The notes under the pieces were generated by a model. That model made no database searches. It saw nothing but the letters and a program-made list of their open reading frames with translations, and was not told where the DNA came from. A stretch of 34,011 nucleotides of DNA from an uncultured Selenomonadales bacterium (GTDB lineage: Bacteria > Bacillota > Negativicutes > Selenomonadales > Selenomonadaceae), in the NCBI GenBank assembly GCA_937877565.1, contig CALFJB010000097.1:1-34011 (forward strand), given 5' to 3'. Every line of letters starts with the position of its first letter. Position 1 is the first letter of the stretch. Of this stretch, positions 32,218 through 34,011 are shown piece after piece. The translations under genes and the position numbers were made by a program.

Positions 32218-32502
32218 TCAGAAACGGCTTAAAAGCATACTTGCCGCGATATTTGACGCTTCAACATGATAATTGCCGCTTGAAATTTTTTGTTCAAATT
32301 CAGCAACTTTATCTTGTCTAACTTCAGATTCGCCGCGCAATTTCTGCAAAATTTCGCTGAAACTTTGGGCTTGATTCGACAGCGAAAGTTGATCACGTTT
32401 TTGGACGTTACGGGCATTAGTAGCCGCGTTTGCATAGCGCGTAGCAACTACCGCGTTTGAGCTGTAAATATTCGCCATCGAATTTAAGTTGTTGACAATC
32501 AT
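32218..32502 (-). CDS. flgM: Anti-sigma-28 factor FlgM
   Basis: A 94-residue protein that holds the flagellar sigma factor (FliA/SigD) until the hook is finished. The C-terminal half carries the FlgM pattern: DQLSLSNQAQSFSEILQKLRGESEVRQDKVAEFEQKISSGNYHVEASNIAASMLLSRF. The ATG at 32502 has AGGTGG about 8-9 bases upstream; an in-frame GTG at 32514 lies within that site. It is the first gene of the late-flagellar operon, with a likely promoter at 32536-32563. Its place ahead of flgN and flgK matches other Bacillota. Confidence 0.92.
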   Translation of the reverse strand: MIVNNLNSMANIYSSNAVVATRYANAATNARNVQKRDQLSLSNQAQSFSEILQKLRGESEVRQDKVAEFEQKISSGNYHVEASNIAASMLLSRF

Positions 32503-32535
32503 GACATTCACCACCTGTGATTTACTGTTGGTTTG

Positions 32536-32563
32536 ATTATACCGAAATTTTTATTTCGTTTAA
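32536..32563 (-). promoter_or_regulatory. Promoter region of the flagellar operon with a symmetric operator-like site
   Basis: On the minus strand a perfect TATAAT (32536-32541) lies 16 bases after TTAAAC (32558-32563). A sigma-28 reading is also possible: TAAA, 15 bases, GGTATAAT, although the -10 match to GCCGATAA is poor. CGAAAT-4-ATTTCG (32543-32558) forms a perfect dyad between the boxes, a plausible repressor site. Confidence 0.55.
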
Positions 32564-32572
32564 TAACATATC

Positions 32573-32602
32573 GAAAAAAAAAGCGGGACACTTAAGCCCC
32601 GC
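32573..32602 (-). terminator. Terminator of the cheY-cheX unit
   Basis: On the minus strand GCGGG (32598-32602) and CCCGC (32583-32587) form a 5-bp GC stem followed by nine or ten T (32573-32582). It lies 28 bp past the cheX stop and separates the two-gene chemotaxis unit from the flagellar operon. Confidence 0.82.
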
Positions 32603-32629
32603 AAGTGCATTCATTTTTTATCTTTTGTT

Positions 32630-33136
32630 TCATTCGACGGCGTCAAAAATTTCATCTCTGCCAATGTACAGGTAGAAAGTTCCAACGTTCGCCAAAATTT
32701 TTATAACGCCGAAACTTTTTTCAGTTTGTCCGAAACGTGGCGGTTCCAAGTCTTCTTCTATTCCAAAAATTGTTGCTATTTTCACGATTAAAAGCCCCGT
32801 TACAACGTTTAAAAGTTCCGACACTGCGTCAAAATCTTCATCCAGTGAATCCAGTTTAAAATGTTCGTAGTTTTCGGCAAGCTCGTGAAAAATTTTTTTC
32901 TCCGCCAATACGCCGACTACAAAATTTATTTTACCGTCAATTTTTACGCTCGCGCCGAAGTTTGCATTTGGCGGCAATTCAACCGCTGAATCTATTTCAA
33001 ATTCAGTTTCCAAACTTTCTATCACAAAATCTTGAAAGCATCTGAAGACATTAAAAGCCAATGAATAATCCAGTTGCATAACTTCGCGCAGGTCTTCATA
33101 ACAAGCAGCGAATTTTTCTTCTTGAGATTTATTCAT
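32630..33136 (-). CDS. CheX-type chemotaxis phosphatase
   Basis: A 168-residue protein of the CheX/CheC phosphatase family, which removes phosphate from CheY. The catalytic helix pattern Glu-x2-Asn is visible in DAVSELLNVVTGLLIVKIA (Glu107, Asn110, with Gly114), together with an N-terminal FRCFQDFVIESLETEFEID and a beta-rich middle (GASVKIDGKINFVVGVLAE). A single ExxN site, not two, points to CheX. Its ATG overlaps the upstream response regulator stop by one base (TAATG), so the pair is co-translated. It probably acts on that regulator, on CheY elsewhere, or on both. Confidence 0.82.
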   Translation of the reverse strand: MNKSQEEKFAACYEDLREVMQLDYSLAFNVFRCFQDFVIESLETEFEIDSAVELPPNANFGASVKIDGKINFVVGVLAEKKIFHELAENYEHFKLDSLDEDFDAVSELLNVVTGLLIVKIATIFGIEEDLEPPRFGQTEKSFGVIKILANVGTFYLYIGRDEIFDAVE

Positions 33137-33636
33137 TACGCCTCGCCGTCCTCGTTAATATCTTGTAGAGTTGCCTCCTCTTCTTCAGCTTTTTTCAGAT
33201 TTTTAATTCTGACTCTGCGAATTGTTTCGACGGCACGGACAATTTGTTCATGCGTGTACGGTTTTTGAATAAAATCTATTGCGCCCATTTTGAGTGTCTG
33301 CATTAATTTTTGAGGCGTTCCTGCAGACGACAACATTACTACCGGTACAAGCGGTGTAAGTTCGCGTATCGCTTGCAGTGCTTCAATTCCGCCAACTTCC
33401 GGCATGACTATATCCAAAATAATTCCGTCCGGCTCATGTTCCAAGTCAAATGCAATGGCTTCTTTGCCGTTTGACGCTTCCACAACTTCGCAGCCAAGTT
33501 TTTCAAGTTCATCGCGCAGTTTCTTTCTTAAAAGTTTTGAATCGTCAACAATTAAAAGCCGCATTTGTTTATCGTTAATCAATTTGATTGGTGTACCTGT
33601 TGAAAATTGTTCGACATGATTTTCAGATGAATTCAT
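33136..33636 (-). CDS. CheY-like single-domain response regulator
   Basis: A 166-residue receiver-domain protein. The acidic pocket is Asp31-Asp32, the phospho-acceptor Asp75 is in GIILDIVMPE, the switch Ser103/104 is in VVMLSSAG and Lys125 is in FIQKPY. There is an N-terminal extension of about 24 residues and an acidic/basic C-terminal tail (RIKNLKKAEEEEATLQDINEDGEA) absent in classical CheY; no DNA-binding domain is present. ATG 33636 follows AGGAGGG by 7 bases. A strong promoter lies upstream and cheX is coupled downstream. It is likely a chemotaxis output regulator; the cognate kinase is not in the window. Confidence 0.9.
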   Translation of the reverse strand: MNSSENHVEQFSTGTPIKLINDKQMRLLIVDDSKLLRKKLRDELEKLGCEVVEASNGKEAIAFDLEHEPDGIILDIVMPEVGGIEALQAIRELTPLVPVVMLSSAGTPQKLMQTLKMGAIDFIQKPYTHEQIVRAVETIRRVRIKNLKKAEEEEATLQDINEDGEA

Positions 33637-33675
33637 TAAGCATCCCTCCTGCAATTCCAATGTAAACTTTCTGCA

Positions 33676-33705
33676 ATTCTATCATTCACTCAAATTTTGT
33701 GTCAA
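33676..33705 (-). promoter_or_regulatory. Promoter of the cheY-cheX unit
   Basis: On the minus strand TTGACA (33700-33705), 18 bases, TAGAAT (33676-33681): near-consensus housekeeping promoter, with transcription starting near 33669 and a leader of about 33 bases before the ATG. Confidence 0.75.
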
Positions 33706-33720
33706 GGTAGAATTTAATTA

Positions 33721-34011
33721 TTTGCGGGAACTTTCATTTTAAAAATTATCGCCGAGCTTTTTATATTTGTGATTCAAAAATTATTTCAAAATATAATTTA
33801 AATTCGGCGAAAAATCCTGCGCGAGTGTACAGGCTCAATATTTTTACAAAATTTTAATTAAGCGTTTGCGGGAACTTTCACTTCAAAAATTATTAGCCGA
33901 ACTTTTTATATTTGTGATTCAAAAATTATTTCAAAATATAATTTAAATTCGGCGAAAAATCCTGCGCGAGTGTACAGGCTCAATATTTTTACAAAATTTT
34001 AATTAAGCGTT
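33721..34011. repeat. AT-rich tandem repeat, 144/145-bp unit, open at the window end
   Basis: Two near-identical units run from 33721-33864 and 33865-34009, and the last bases (34010-34011) fit the start of a third. They differ by a few bases near the left end and a one-base insertion. Each unit has an imperfect hairpin: CGCCGA or GCCGAA pairing with TCGGCG or TTCGGC, and TTATATTT with AAATATAA. It also has a possible minus-strand promoter (TTGAAA-18-TATAAA). No coding gene is seen in this 375-bp stretch after the response regulator start. Confidence 0.85.

Noticed and set aside
33840..33910. Short frame ending in EVKVPANA within the terminal repeat
   Set aside because: Stop codons lie close upstream and there is no ribosome binding site; the repeat looks non-coding.

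Overview
The window looks like an AT-rich chromosome segment from a motile anaerobic member of the Bacillota. The flagellar gene order, CsrA/FliW pair, c-di-AMP phosphodiesterase, strong AGGAGG-type ribosome binding sites and TTG/GTG starts all fit. A lactate-using Negativicutes (Selenomonas/Anaerovibrio type) is my best guess, but no outer-membrane gene is present to prove it. No rRNA, tRNA, CRISPR array, transposase or phage gene was seen. Almost all of the sequence is assigned to about 31 genes.

Layout. 0-2.1 kb (minus): a universal stress protein and an L-lactate permease. 2.3-10 kb (plus): a cell-envelope and signalling run with penicillin-binding protein 1A, a Cof-type HAD phosphatase, a DUF2232 membrane protein, the c-di-AMP phosphodiesterase GdpP and a radical SAM/SPASM peptide maturase of the SCIFF type. 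10-12.4 kb (minus): the magnesium channel CorA and the tRNA-modifying enzyme MiaB. 12.5-15.2 kb: an accessory island with a solitary beta-class DNA methyltransferase, a probable type I toxin-antitoxin locus (32-residue membrane peptide plus convergent antisense RNA) and a type II antitoxin/PIN toxin pair. 15.3-22.2 kb (minus): a PTS EIICBA sugar transporter, a chemoreceptor, an unrecognised coiled-coil protein directly abutting an Orn/Lys/Arg decarboxylase-family enzyme.

22.4-33.7 kb (minus) is a motility block. Read in the direction of transcription it is cheY-like, cheX, then flgM, flgN, a second flgN-like gene, flgK, flgL, a DUF6470 gene, fliW, csrA, flaG, fliD, fliS and a fliT-like gene. 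This is the late-flagellar order known from Bacillus and Clostridia, with an anti-sigma factor, export chaperones, hook-filament junction proteins, the CsrA/FliW translational switch and the filament cap, but without the flagellin gene that often sits beside csrA. The last about 290 bp are an AT-rich tandem repeat running off the window.

The most interesting non-coding structures are: (i) the type I toxin-antitoxin candidate at 14.15-14.5 kb, with two direct repeats that each present the same AATGGGTC loop; (ii) degenerate 7-bp-period repeats at four intergenic sites, forming hairpins at three or all of them; (iii) the open-ended 144-145-bp tandem repeat at the right edge; and (iv) REP-like palindromes at 1-46 and 22.26-22.38 kb.
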